In this document: positions 1-10,971 of the stretch, one piece after another
Position numbering within the stretch: the first letter of the stretch is position 1
How the letters are laid out: each line of letters begins with the position of its first letter
NCBI RefSeq assembly: GCF_036320965.1
Contig: NC_092271.1
Span: forward strand, 12,734,596 to 12,798,595
Source: Panulirus ornatus
Taxonomy: Eukaryota; Arthropoda; Malacostraca; Decapoda; Palinuridae
Reading direction: 5' to 3'
DNA length: 64,000 nt
Made by a program: the position numbers and the translations under genes
The notes under the pieces: generated by a model
What the model was told of the DNA's origin: nothing
The model's database searches: none
The model's input: only the letters and a program-made list of their open reading frames with translations

Positions 1-531
1 GGACAATGTGTGGTGTGAGGTGGTTTGATCGAGTAAGTAACGTAAGGGTAAGAGAGATGTGTGGAAATAAAAAGAGCGTGGTTGAGAGAGCAGAAGAGGG
101 TGTTTTGAAATGGTTTGGGCACATGGAGAGAATGAGTGAGGAGAGATTGACCAAGAGGATATATGTGTCGGAGGTGGAGGGAACGAGGAGAAGAGGGAGA
201 CCAAATTGGAGGTGGAAAGATGGAGTGAAAAAGATTTTGTGTGATCGGGGCCTGAACATGCAGGAGGGTGAAAGGAGGGCAAGGAATAGAGTGAATTGGA
301 GTCATGTGGTATACAGGGGTTGACGTGCTGTCAGTGGATTGAATCAAGGCATGTGAAGCGTCTGGGGTAAACCATGGAAAGCTGTGTAGGTATGTATATT
401 TGCGTGTGTGGACGTGTGTATGTACATGTGTATGGGGGGGGGGAGGTTGGGCCACTTCTTTCGTCTGTTTCCTTGCGCTACCTCGCAAACGCGGGAGACA
501 GCGACAAAGTATAAAAAAAAAAAAAAAAAAA
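1..531 (+). mobile_element. RTE-like LINE, 3' end, cut by window start
   Basis: Bases 6-323 encode the last ~105 residues of the LINE polyprotein, from the MCGVRWFDRV segment through WFGHMERM and RRGRPNWRW to the stop. They match the C-terminus of the full-length copy at 7654-10971 almost exactly. The short-form 3' UTR follows (324-507) with the terminal hairpin GCTACCTCGC/GCGGGAGACAGC, then a poly(A) tract ending near 531. The 5' part lies outside the window. Near identity to the intact copy suggests a recent insertion. Confidence 0.9.
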
Positions 532-589
532 ATAAAGAGACACACAGACAGATCTCATAGACCCTAATTGTTCCCTCAAAAAAAATTTA

Positions 590-1040
590 CATTGGAGGCT
601 CTGATCACAGACAAAAATCCACATCACGGCCAGGCCTTAACAGAAATATAGGTAGGTTAATGAAAGAAAAAATAAGAAAAAAGGGAAAGTATTTATGAAT
701 TTTGTAGGAAGTGAAAAACCTGTCTCTTAAAATGATTCAGGTCATAATCATTGGGAAAGACGTGAAAGGGTAGACAGTTCAAAGCTTTAAGGAGTAGGGA
801 AAGAAAATGTGATCAAAACAGCCCATCCTTGAGACGTCAATGGCCACACGCTAATCATGTGACGAAGCAGCTTGCTAAGTATTGCCTGGTCTTGCGAGTG
901 GAGGGGGCAAATAAGCAGCTAACTCTCAGGAGCAAAAGCCAAAGTGCTATCTACAGAAGTGGGAAAGTGAGACAACACTGCAATGCAGGGCAAGTTTTGA
1001 AGTTAGTTTAGGATAGTTTACAAGTCTGACCACAGAAAAG
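590..1040 (-). mobile_element. Degenerate non-LTR retroelement 3' end (copy 1)
   Basis: On the minus strand a short stretch reads LPFHVFPNDYDLNHFKRQVF (about 690-770). This resembles the usual end of reverse-transcriptase polyproteins, where W-N-S-L-P and Y-D-L-x-x-F-K-R-x-V motifs precede the stop. The same ~400-bp sequence recurs, diverged, at 14376-14830. It is a different LINE family from the RTE-like one. No intact ORF remains. Confidence 0.55.
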
Positions 1041-1179
1041 CAACTGCCAACTAAAATGCAATAAATCTGTCTCAAAGCTAGTAATGGTACACCTTTCAAA
1101 GGATTGAGAACTTGTTTTGGAAGAAACGTTTAAACAAACCCCTAGGAAGGTAAGTTTATATGTTGATTAAGGTCACTAT

Positions 1180-1255
1180 GCTTGCTGGTAACCATGTTAT
1201 CTCAGCAAAGTAATGTCAGCTTGCTGGTAACCATGTTAAATCAGCAAAGTATGTC
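1180..1255. repeat. Tandem duplication, ~38-bp unit, two copies
   Basis: The unit beginning GCTTGCTGGTAACCATGTTA occurs twice head to tail (about 1180-1218 and 1219-1255), with two small differences. It is intronic and has no visible function. Confidence 0.85.
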
Positions 1256-1554
1256 AATAACCACCATTGTAAAAGGACCTTGTATTCTGGTTAATAAGCC
1301 TGATGTTAACAACCATTCATCAGTATTAACTCTAAAAGTCACTCAACAATAACAGGTGAGACAGAGGATGTGTAACCAGCTTCTTTTGTGAGAAGCATGG
1401 GTCTTATTGTCTGACAATATCTGAAGGAGAATAAGGGAGCACTTGTGCTTTCTCAAGACAGTAGAACATACAGTCCCTAATTAACAGTGGATATATGTTC
1501 CTGAAAACACAATAGAATCACCATACCATTCAGTGGGTTGGTACTGACCTGCCT

Positions 1555-1765
1555 TATAATTCTCAGGATCCTGAACATTTGTAGACACTCCACTCCAGCC
1601 TTCGTTTTCATTCCAGTCATGTATGAAAATTCAACAGTGCATAAATAAACCACACCTTAACCAAATCAGGAAAACAGAAACTCAACCATAGTCGGGGAAA
1701 AGGTGAAATAAAAATGAAGGCTAGAGTGGAATGTCTGCACATGTCTAGGATCCTGACATTATGAT
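1555..1765. repeat. Imperfect inverted repeat (foldback), ~55-bp arms
   Basis: The left arm (1561-1615) contains TCAGGATCCTGAACATTT and CACTCCACTCCAGCC. The right arm (1711-1760) contains the reverse complement of both blocks in the correct order, with several mismatches. About 95 bp separate the arms. No ORF or terminal target duplication was recognised. It could be a small MITE-like element or part of a larger decayed repeat. Confidence 0.6.
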
Positions 1766-4390
1766 GATAGTCAGTCAGTATCAACCTGACAGCCAATGGG
1801 ACAGTGGTGTCCTTGCTGGGTGGAGGTTCCTTACTGGTTGGCAGGCAGACCTGGGCCGAGTAAGCAAATCACTATCATTGAAAAGGCAGCTAAAAAAGAA
1901 TGGAAGGTTTTTACCTAACCAGTTAGCATGGTGTTAGATTTCTAACCTTTTGAGGTCCTCTCCAGGCCCACAGGATGATATGACCCCAAGAGAAAAGGCA
2001 AGTTTAATCCAATACGACATTATAAATGATAGCTAATGCAGAAATTGGTAAACAAGTATGATAAAAAAGAAAAAAACATGCAACTGCATTCGGTCATACT
2101 CAGCACATAAACAGCAACCATACTGAGACAGGTTGCCTTTTCCCACTATCACCACAGATGCCTTATCCCTCCTAAGCATATTCACTTGCTGGTTTCCACA
2201 ACATTGCTGTACACCCATGCATGCTTGGCCCAGAAAAACTGTGGTTGTCTCATGGTACAAAAGATTGTGATCCTGATTTGGTGGATGTTGAACATGATTT
2301 TGATGATAATAGGAAAGCGACCATGATTATACTATAGAGGAAATATTAATAGAATGTTCTACATCAAGTAAAGAGGCATATATATGGGTCAGGTCACCGT
2401 GCAGTGAATAACAAAACAGCATTAAACTATGAATAATGTGTATATATCTGAAAATAATGAAAACCAAACATAAATCAATAAATAGTTATAAGAATACTCT
2501 AAAGCTAAGCCATATGCTCATTGACACATTTTACAAAATTATTATCAGTTATTCACTGGGTATCATGTCTTAGTTTTTACTAAGAGCCTCCAAAAGTGAG
2601 AATGTGTTACTAATATAACAAAAAATAATATATACGTGAGTTATGTAAACTAAGCATATGTGTGTTGGTCACTGGGAGCCAAAGTGATAGCACAATCTGT
2701 AGTGACAGTAGCTAAAACATAGCTAGAGCATCAAAGGTGAGCGCGCAAATTCTAAATGTCTGTATAGCACCAAATGAGGCACCTTTGTCGTATTTTTTCT
2801 TAACTTTTCTTGAGATTTCCTATCAACCGGTAACTAAATATCTTTTTTTTTGGAAAAATCCTTCATGAAAACCAAAAAAATTAGGGGGCTTCAGTGTCTA
2901 TGGGTTAATCAAGAAACCTTAAGAAATAAAGAGTTGGCAAGCTCTTATTACACTTAAAGCTAGTCATACTCCAGAATAAATTAACTCCAATCACTTAGGA
3001 ATGCCATATCATTCACTGGAATCCCAGAGAATTACATATCATTACCACACTTTTAACCCATGGGGTCACTACCATGCCTGTTTTCTTTTTACTCAGGATT
3101 AATTTTGCAGGCCAAAACTTCACAGTTAATCCTAAACATGTGGAAGGAAATAAACTGTATATAGTCTTAAATATACAAGCCAACATTTCGGCCTGAATAG
3201 TCAAGACTGTGCAGTTGATTTTCCATCCACACGTTCAGATTTAACAGAACAATTTGGGCCTTTACAGTTAAACCTCTGTGAAAAACTGATCATGTGTAGT
3301 GGCCCTACGGCTGCAGCATACAACTGAAATGAAGTTCATACAGTGCCCAGATATGAAAAATATAAAAAAATACTTTCTCTTAGAGATCATCCCTGACAAA
3401 AATACCAATAACAGCAATATTCTTTCCTCTATATCAGTATAAGAGTTGAATGGGGAAGTGTCCTAGCTGGTGGCACTGATGCTCCTTATTCATGTAATCG
3501 TGAGACAATTGCAAGTTTTTTTGGTGTGATTTCGTTCAAAAAATCACCGAACACACTTTCAGGTTTCTTTGTGTGTGTGATTTTACACATCCCTCTTGAA
3601 TCATCTAAAAATTCTTACATATTATTATTAAACACATTATATATTTACATACTTCACACAAAAAATTTCAATACAAGAGGAATCACTCTTTTATTGCTGA
3701 CAAAAGCTATTACCTTGATGACATAATTACACTCTGACAATTCATGGTTGATTGTGATGTGATATTTTTCCTAAATGTGTTTTTAGGTTCCTAGTGACAC
3801 ATATGGATAGGAGAAGGAGTCATACATCAGCTGGGAAATTAAAACCTTCTGCTAAAATTTTTGCCACTCCACGGGCATGTTGTTACCTGACAAGTAGACC
3901 ATTCAACTGGTACGGTGCAATCTAAGGGGTAACTACTCATTTACTCAAGAAAAATCTGCTAAGGGGATACTCATCAACATTTTAAGAGCATATTTCCTAT
4001 AATTACAGCACAAGAGACTATACAGTACCTTTCAAAAGCAAACAAAATTTAAGCACTCTTTTTCAAAGACTTCTCATCAATGTATTTGTGCAGTATCTAT
4101 CATAGCTCAAAACTTCACCGCATACTCAAATTTGTTTTCTCACATAATTTCGAAATGCATTTCCAAATTATGTTCACTATTTAATTCTACCTTCACAAGA
4201 ATTCTGTCATTCCACTTCCTTCTTAAAACTAGTTACATTTCCTAAACAGAATTTTCATGCATAATCAACTCTTAAAAACATCATAAACATGTGCATAACT
4301 AACACATAAGATCCAACATAATCAGTAACTGTAACACAATTTGAAGTAAACTGTGTATAATAAATGAACAAAGATGGAGACAAAACTAAC
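1766..4390. other. Src42A intron downstream of exon 4, no gene seen
   Basis: AT-rich non-coding sequence. It lies downstream, in gene sense, of the second SH2 exon, so it is the intron leading to the kinase-domain exons. I looked on the minus strand for the expected continuation after the SH2 domain and did not find it. Small ORFs here are short and resemble no family I know. Confidence 0.6.
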
Positions 4391-4554
4391 CTGAATACAA
4401 GGCTTTCTAAGATTCACACAGAGACCATCTGCATCCTTACTGTAGTGTTCTACCAGCTCTTGCAGTGTTCTGAAAGTGGTTCTGCGGGCAATAAAGAACC
4501 CTCCCTCATCTAGCTGCCGAATACGGTAATGCTTCACTGTATCACCATCTCGTA
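4391..4554 (-). CDS. Src42A: Src42A-like tyrosine kinase, coding exon 4 (C-terminal half of SH2)
   Basis: This exon encodes residues 190-244 (counting from the MGNC start at 46857), beginning [18 protein letters not shown] and ending KPCIQ. It forms the second half of the SH2 domain, which binds phosphotyrosine and, in Src kinases, also clamps the phosphorylated tail for autoinhibition. The acceptor reads TTCTTTACAG and the donor CAG|GTTAGT. The exon is 164 bp. Its first two bases complete a Val codon started in exon 3, and it ends in phase 0. The residues match insect Src42A as I know it ([30 protein letters not shown]) better than Src64B or vertebrate Src. The kinase domain should follow beyond base 1. 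Confidence 0.9.
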
Positions 4555-7500
4555 CTGTAAAGAACAGCGTTAAATGCAGTTTTATCTATCATCACCATTT
4601 CATTCCTATTTCAGGTACACAGCTTATGAAAAAATCACTTCACCCCTCCCCCCACACACACACCTTTCTATCTATATATATAATCAGCCCATACCTAGTG
4701 TGTTAAAGTAAAACATGAATTTCCACATTCATAAAAGCATTTCATACTTTCACTTTACATACTAAGCTGACTCATCAATTAAGACAAAGGTTTTCTTTCA
4801 CATCACTGTCATACAAAAGATGCTGCCAATGAATTCCATCCCAAATCAATACTCTTAACATCTTCATTTGCAATACCCCTACCTTATTCAAATTTCTCCC
4901 TAAATCTATTCACATATTCCATGGTATACCTCTCATCTTTGTTGCACCTACTGGACTGCAATGAACCTTCTTAATCTCCCTATCATCTGTCATGCACAGT
5001 ACATCACCATATCATTCTAAAAGACTCATCAATACACCTATCTAAAAACTCCTTCACACCACATTTCCATTCTTTCAATTTGTCTACCAAATTTTGACTG
5101 TGATAAACAAATTATCCTTCTCTCTAATTTTCTACCTACCTTGACCTACACACACACATGAGGTTTTCCAACATTTATTTCAAACCATTCAGACACAACC
5201 CAATTACCCCAACACAAACTCTACCTTTTCTGTGAAGGATATCCCTCAAGCAATGAGATATTCCTCGGGGGAATATCAAAGCCAATATCATTCCTAACTT
5301 CATTTTAATGGTAAAAAAGCTTCATATTATCTCAATCTTTTCAAGTGAACCCTTGGATCACTGAACATGTTTGTTCATTAAAGGGGTCACTCTCAGCCAA
5401 TCAGTAGCTACCAGTAGGTCAATGTTACCAACATACCTGCTCCTAACCATTCAGGGATCACAATTCACATAGCACAGCACTAACCCACATTGGTCATATA
5501 ATGCAGAGAAAGTAAATTTCTTTAAAAAAGGAGGAGATAAGAGCTAAGAGGAAGAAAAATAAAGAAAAACTGCTTGTGAACCGCTGCCTTACAGAGCATA
5601 TTCATATGATGAAGGAGGGTTAAACAAATGGCTTTCAAATAAGACAAAAAGTAAAAAAAAAATAGTTATCTTCACAAGTGAATCAGAAGCAAACAAGAAT
5701 CTTACTCTCTAGGAGGAAGAATCCCCAGAGATAAACAGGGGATCCACAATGTTTAAACTAGAGTACTGTTTGATGAAGGTAGAGGAGTGCCAAAGGCACT
5801 GTATCAATTCCCTCTAACAAAAAATTCCTGAGAATGGCTAAACAAGAAGCCACTTTATATACATCATGAGCTCCTGCATAAATCCCAGAGTTAGCTAATG
5901 AGAGGTATCTTGATTTGTGCACAAACATTTCTCTCCAAAAGAGGATTAAAAAATTCCAGGATGCACAAATAAATGATTCCTTTTGTAAAGTCTAAATAGT
6001 CTGCAGGGGATTTAATTGGGAATAAGGCATAATGCTCTCTTAATGAAATCTATGAATAAATAACAGGCCCATCACAAAATCTGAAGGTTTCATTCTTAGG
6101 TAAAGAAGAAAAAAATGGGGTTTGAGTTTATCTTGACCCATAAAAGTTCCTCATTATAAACAAAAAGGTTCTTGTGTTGAACATAGCATGTAATTCACTA
6201 AACTCCCTTCTTGGAGCCTAAGGCCATAAGGAGAAGTGTGTTCATATGAAGCTAAGAAGCTAAAGTGCCAGGAAAATTATTAAAATGTAAAGATCAAAGA
6301 ATTCTGAAGGCTCCCACTTAGGCTGAAAGGGAAAGGGCACTGGCTCTACTCAGAGAGAAAGATCAAAGAAGTTTAACCCTGATAGTGATTGTCAAATTAA
6401 TACCAAAGCCCAAAGAGTGGTATTCTTGAAGGGCACTTCTATAAGAGACAATAGTTTCTAGCTATGGTCTTGACAAAAAACCTGCTAGAGAAGAACTCAA
6501 AACATAAGGTTTCTATAATTTCAGAGATACCAAAATCTTCAAGAAGGGTCACGTATGACTTCCAGATAGAAAGGTACTGTCTTTGAGAAGGGTTAATGTC
6601 TATCTAAAATGTTGTCTGTTAATCATTCTCCAAACCTTACTCCATAGATGTGTTTCAGAAAAGCTTATCCAAGAAGCTGAAAAAGAGGAAAAAGATATAT
6701 AAGATTCCAATAACTCACATACAAACAAAAATTGACTGTTGATCCTGCACTTACATCTAAAATTAAATAAACACGAGGCAGGAGTAACAAACTGGTTCTG
6801 GCAGCAAAGAGATCCACTTGAGGTGCCATGCCTATATAAAAGATCTAATTGAAAGTCTCCTTTCGTAATGATATCTCTCATGACACTAAGCTTCGTATCA
6901 AGAAAGGCATCCACCTGGACAATGCATACTCCCCTAAGATATGAGTCTTGCAGAATATGGTTCTGGAACATTAACAGGCACAAAATTTTTTTTTTAATTC
7001 CATGTGAGGCAATGGTATGCTTGAGCGTTAAGGTGTCTATAAAGAGTGCAAGAATAATATATAGAATGACATGCAGGAAAGAGGTAGCATCAAACAATTC
7101 TTGGGTTTTGCATCCTCAAATCCCATTAAACTTGGCAACACCAGGAGAAACATAGTTCAATCTCACAAAGGGGCTTTCATCCTTCCATTATGTGTGAATC
7201 TGCTCTGGAGGAAGTCCAAAAGAGACTGAATATGTTCAATTACAAATGTAGCTTTAAAAATACTACAATGTAAGTCAGATTTTATCATTCTAAGGAGATA
7301 TTCTACATCATCAAAGCCCTAAATATCTCAAGATTAATCAGAAAATCCTCAATGGGAAAAAGGCAGTCTTGATGGCCAAAGAAATGCCTGAGTACCCCAC
7401 CAAAAGCTGACTTGAAAGCCATGGGGCTCTCAGATGTATCCTGAGAAAGTACAGAGATTACATAACTGACCTCTCTGGGGGCTTGCTTGGCATTAAACAA

Positions 7501-7653
7501 ATTCTTCCCCTTGGGAGAGCTGCAGAAGAGAAAATTCTGAGCAATCAATACAAGCTCCCAATTAATTCATGTCCAACTTAAAAGAACCTTCAGGCAGCAA
7601 GTGACCCCCATGATAAAGAAGCAAGGACCAAACATCTGATAAGAGCAGTACGA
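4555..7653. other. Src42A intron 3, part; no gene seen
   Basis: AT-rich non-coding DNA between SH2 exon 4 and the full-length LINE. It holds a small (AC)n/(TA)n stretch near 4660-4682. A minus-strand ORF of 165 codons (6600-7097) has low-complexity composition and no recognisable motif, so I treat it as chance. No RNA gene was recognised. Confidence 0.5.
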
Positions 7654-7859
7654 TTTTTTTTTTTTTTTTTTTTTTATACTTTGTCGCTGTCTCCCGCGTT
7701 TGCGAGGTAGCGCAAGGAAACAGACGAAAGAAATGGCCCAACCCCCCCCATACACATGTACATACACACGTCCACACACGCAAATATACATACCTACACA
7801 GCTTTCCATGGTTTACCCCAGACGCTTCACATGCCCTGATTCAATCCACTGACAGCACT
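7654..7859 (-). other. LINE 3' UTR, short form, with conserved terminal hairpin and poly(A)
   Basis: After the stop codon the UTR contains a G-rich block, then TTGGGCCATTTCTTTCGTCT, then the hairpin CGCTACCTCGC-AAAC-GCGGGAGACAGCG just before ACAAAGTATA and poly(A). The hairpin is kept in nearly every copy in the window. In RTE and similar LINEs the RT is thought to recognise the 3' end of its RNA, so this is a good candidate recognition structure (inference). Confidence 0.7.
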
Positions 7860-10856
7860 TCAACCCCTGTATACCACATCGCTCCAATTCACTCTATTCC
7901 TTGCCCTCCTTTCACCCTCCTGCATGTTCAGGCCCCGATCACACAAAATCTTTTTCACTCCATCTTTCCACCTCCAATTTGGTCTCCCTCTTCTCCTCGT
8001 TCCCTCCACCTCCGACACATATATCCTCTTGGTCAATCTTTCCTCACTCATTCTCTCCATGTGCCCAAACCATTTCAAAACACCCTCTTCTGCTCTCTCA
8101 ACCACGCTCTTTTTATTTCCACACATCTCTCTTACCCTTACGTTACTCACTCGATCAAACCACCTCACACCACACATTGTCCTCAAACATCTCATTTCCA
8201 GCACATCCATCCTCCTGCGCACAACTCTATCCATAGCCCACGCCTCGCAACCATACAACATTGTTGGAACCACTATTCCTTCAAACATACCCATTTTTGC
8301 TTTCCGAGATAATGTTCTCGACTTCCACACATTTTTCAAGGCTCCCAAAATTTTCGCCCCCTCCCCCACCCTATGATCCACTTCCGCTTCCATGGTTCCA
8401 TCCGCTGCCAGATCCACTCCCAGATATCTAAAACACTTCACTTCCTCCAGTTTTTCTCCATTCAAACTCACCTCCCAATTGACTTGACCCTCAACCCTAC
8501 TGTACCTAATAACCTTGCTCTTATTCACATTTACTCTTAACTTTCTTCTTCCACACACTTTACCAAACTCAGTCACCAGCTTCTGCAGTTTCTCACATGA
8601 ATCAGCCACCAGCGCTGTATCATCAGCGAACAGCAACTGACTCACTTCCCAAGCTCTCTCATCCCCAACAGACTTCATACTTGCCCCTCTTTCCAGGACT
8701 CTTGCATTCACCTCCCTAACAACCCCATCCATAAACAAATTAAACAACCATGGAGACATCACACACCCCTGCCGCAAACCTACATTCACTGAGAACCAAT
8801 CACTTTCCTCTCTTCCTACACGTACACATGCCTTACATCCTCGATAAAAACTTTTCACTGCTTCTAACAACTTGCCTCCCACACCATATATTCTTAATAC
8901 CTTCCACAGAGCATCTCTATCAACTCTATCATATGCCTTCTCCAGATCCATAAATGCTACATACAAATCCATTTGCTTTTCTAAGTATTTCTCACATACA
9001 TTCTTCAAAGCAAACACCTGATCCACACATCCTCTACCACTTCTGAAACCGCACTGCTCTTCCCCACTCTGATGCTCTGTACATGCCTTCACCCTCTCAA
9101 TCAATACCCTCCCATATAATTTACCAGGAATACTCAACAAACTTATACCTCTGTAATTTGAGCACTCACTCTTATCCCCTTTGCCTTTGTACAATGGCAC
9201 TATGCACGCATTCCGCCAATCCTCAGGCACCTCACCATGAGTCATACATACATTAAATAACCTTACCAACCAGTCAACAATACAGTCACCCCCTTTTTTA
9301 ATAAACTCCACTGCAATACCATCCAAACCCGCTGCCTTGCCGGCTTTCATCTTCCGCAAAGCTTTTACTACCTCTTCTCTGTTTACCAAATCATTTTCCC
9401 TAACCCTCTCACTTTGCACACCACCTCGACCAAAACACCCTATATCTGCCACTCTGTCATCAGACACATTCAACAAACCTTCAAAATACTCATTCCATCT
9501 CCTTCTCACATCACCACTACTTGTTATCACCTCCCCATTTACGCCCTTCACTGAAGTTCCCATTTGCTCCCTTGTCTTACGCACCCTATTTACCTCCTTC
9601 CAGAACATCTTTTTATTCTCCCTAAAATTTACTGATAGTCTCTCACCCCAACTCTCATTTGCCCTTTTTTTCACCTCTTGCACCTTTCTCTTGACCTCCT
9701 GTCTCTTTCTTTTATACTTCTCCCACTCAATTGCATTTTTTCCCTGCAAAAATCGTCCAAATGCCTCTCTCTTCTCTTTCACTAATACTCTTACTTCTTC
9801 ATCCCACCACTCACTACCCTTTCTAAACAGCCCACCTCCCACTCTTCTCATGCCACAAGCATCTTTTGCGCAATCCATCACTGATTCCCTAAATACATCC
9901 CATTCCTCCCCCACTCCCCTTACTTCCATTGTTCTCACCTTTTTCCATTCTGTACACAGTCTCTCCTGGTACTTCCCCACACAGGTCTCCTTCCCAAGCT
10001 CACTTACTCTCACCACCTTCTTCACCCCAACATTCACTCCTCTTTTCTGAAAACCCATACTAATCTTCACCTTAGCCTCCACAAGATAATGATCAGACAT
10101 CCCTCCAGTTGCACCTCTCAGCACATTAACATCCAAAAGTCTCTCTTTCGCACGCCTGTCAATTAACACGTAATCCAATAACGCTCTCTGGCCATCTCTC
10201 CTACTTACATAAGTATACTTATGTATATCTCGCTTTTTAAACCAGGTATTCCCAATCATCAGTCCTTTTTCAGCACATAAATCTACAAGCTCTTCACCAT
10301 TTCCATTTACAACACTGAACACCCCATGCATACCAATTATTCCCTCAACTGCCACATTACTCACCTTTGCATTCAAATCACCCATCACTATAACCCGGTC
10401 TCGTGCATCAAAACCGCTAACACACTCATTCAGCTGCTCCCAAAACACTTGCCTCTCATGATCTTTCTTCTCATGCCCAGGTGCATATGCACCAATAATC
10501 ACCCACCTCTCTCCATCAACTTTCAATTTTACCCATATTAATCGAGAATTTACTTTCTTACATTCTATCACATACTCCCACAACTCCTGTTTCAGGAGTA
10601 TTGCTACTCCTTCCCTTGCTCTTGTCCTCTCACTAACCCCTGACTTCACTCCCCAGACATTTCCAAACCACTCTTCCCCTTTACCCTTGAGCTTCGTTTC
10701 ACTCAGAGCCAAAACATCCAGGTTCCTTTCCTCAAACATACTACCTATCTCTCCTTTTTTCACATCTTGGTTACATCCACACACATTTAGGCACCCCACT
10801 CTGAGCCTTCGAGGAGGATGATCACTCCCCGCGTGACTCCTTCTTCTGTTTCCCAT
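7860..10856 (-). CDS. LINE polyprotein: APE-type endonuclease plus reverse transcriptase
   Basis: This 998-residue protein would nick target DNA and copy its own RNA onto the nick (target-primed reverse transcription). Residues ~18-265 form an exonuclease-endonuclease-phosphatase fold. Visible parts are LRVGCLNVCG, the catalytic Glu in LSETKLKG (E53), GAYAPG, the DLNAK block, and the terminal SDH (254-256). The RT core spans roughly 550-800. It includes [24 protein letters not shown], palm motif A FMDLEKAYD (Asp 637), LRQGCVMSPWLFN, and motif C FADD (743-746). All catalytic residues expected for both enzymes are present. The C-terminal ~200 residues (LYGCEAW, WFGHMERM, RRRGRPNWRW) are typical of RTE-type and related elements. 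The start ATG follows the 5' UTR directly. It looks competent for retrotransposition. Confidence 0.93.
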   Translation of the reverse strand: MGNRRRSHAGSDHPPRRLRVGCLNVCGCNQDVKKGEIGSMFEERNLDVLALSETKLKGKGEEWFGNVWGVKSGVSERTRAREGVAILLKQELWEYVIECKKVNSRLIWVKLKVDGERWVIIGAYAPGHEKKDHERQVFWEQLNECVSGFDARDRVIVMGDLNAKVSNVAVEGIIGMHGVFSVVNGNGEELVDLCAEKGLMIGNTWFKKRDIHKYTYVSRRDGQRALLDYVLIDRRAKERLLDVNVLRGATGGMSDHYLVEAKVKISMGFQKRGVNVGVKKVVRVSELGKETCVGKYQERLCTEWKKVRTMEVRGVGEEWDVFRESVMDCAKDACGMRRVGGGLFRKGSEWWDEEVRVLVKEKREAFGRFLQGKNAIEWEKYKRKRQEVKRKVQEVKKRANESWGERLSVNFRENKKMFWKEVNRVRKTREQMGTSVKGVNGEVITSSGDVRRRWNEYFEGLLNVSDDRVADIGCFGRGGVQSERVRENDLVNREEVVKALRKMKAGKAAGLDGIAVEFIKKGGDCIVDWLVRLFNVCMTHGEVPEDWRNACIVPLYKGKGDKSECSNYRGISLLSIPGKLYGRVLIERVKACTEHQSGEEQCGFRSGRGCVDQVFALKNVCEKYLEKQMDLYVAFMDLEKAYDRVDRDALWKVLRIYGVGGKLLEAVKSFYRGCKACVRVGREESDWFSVNVGLRQGCVMSPWLFNLFMDGVVREVNARVLERGASMKSVGDERAWEVSQLLFADDTALVADSCEKLQKLVTEFGKVCGRRKLRVNVNKSKVIRYSRVEGQVNWEVSLNGEKLEEVKCFRYLGVDLAADGTMEAEVDHRVGEGAKILGALKNVWKSRTLSRKAKMGMFEGIVVPTMLYGCEAWAMDRVVRRRMDVLEMRCLRTMCGVRWFDRVSNVRVREMCGNKKSVVERAEEGVLKWFGHMERMSEERLTKRIYVSEVEGTRRRGRPNWRWKDGVKKILCDRGLNMQEGERRARNRVNWSDVVYRG

Positions 10857-10971
10857 TTTAGAAAGTTAATACAAGGAGGGGAGGATTTCCGGCCCCCCGC
10901 TCCCGTCCCCTCTAGTCGCTTTCTACGACACGCGAGGAATACGTGGGAAGTATTCTTTCACCCCTATCCCT
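10857..10971 (-). other. LINE 5' UTR, shared with the short non-autonomous elements
   Basis: In element sense it begins near GGGATAGGGGTGAAAGAATA and runs through GTGTCGTAGAAAGCGACTA to the ATG. About 100 bp match the first part of the eight ~225-bp elements (for example 45866-46092). It presumably carries the internal promoter, but no known promoter motif was recognised. Confidence 0.75.

Larger units (their letters stand above)
7654..10971 (-). mobile_element. Full-length RTE-like LINE
   Basis: Complete element on the minus strand: a ~115-bp 5' UTR (10857-10971), one uninterrupted 998-codon ORF (7860-10856), a short-form 3' UTR with terminal hairpin, and a poly(A) tract (poly-T on the plus strand, 7654-7675). 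It is the only copy here with both ends and an open frame, so it serves as reference for all fragments. It lies in intron 3 of Src42A in the same orientation as the gene. No clear target-site duplication was seen: the flanks read GAGCAGTACGA on the left and AATATTAAAAATAGG on the right. The single ORF with endonuclease before RT and no separate gag-like ORF fits the RTE clade, but clade assignment needs a phylogeny. Confidence 0.9.

Noticed and set aside
1..4390. Next Src42A exon (SH2-kinase linker and kinase start)
   Set aside because: Searched by eye on the minus strand for the expected residues after KPCIQ with a phase-0 acceptor. Nothing convincing was found, so it probably lies outside the window.
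6600..7097. 165-codon minus ORF as a host gene
   Set aside because: Low-complexity composition, no domain, no supporting splice signals, and an overlapping plus-strand ORF of similar quality.
7924..8376. Antisense 111- to 185-residue ORFs opposite LINE copies as genes
   Set aside because: They overlap the LINE polyprotein on the opposite strand, have no recognisable domain, and recur only because the LINE recurs.
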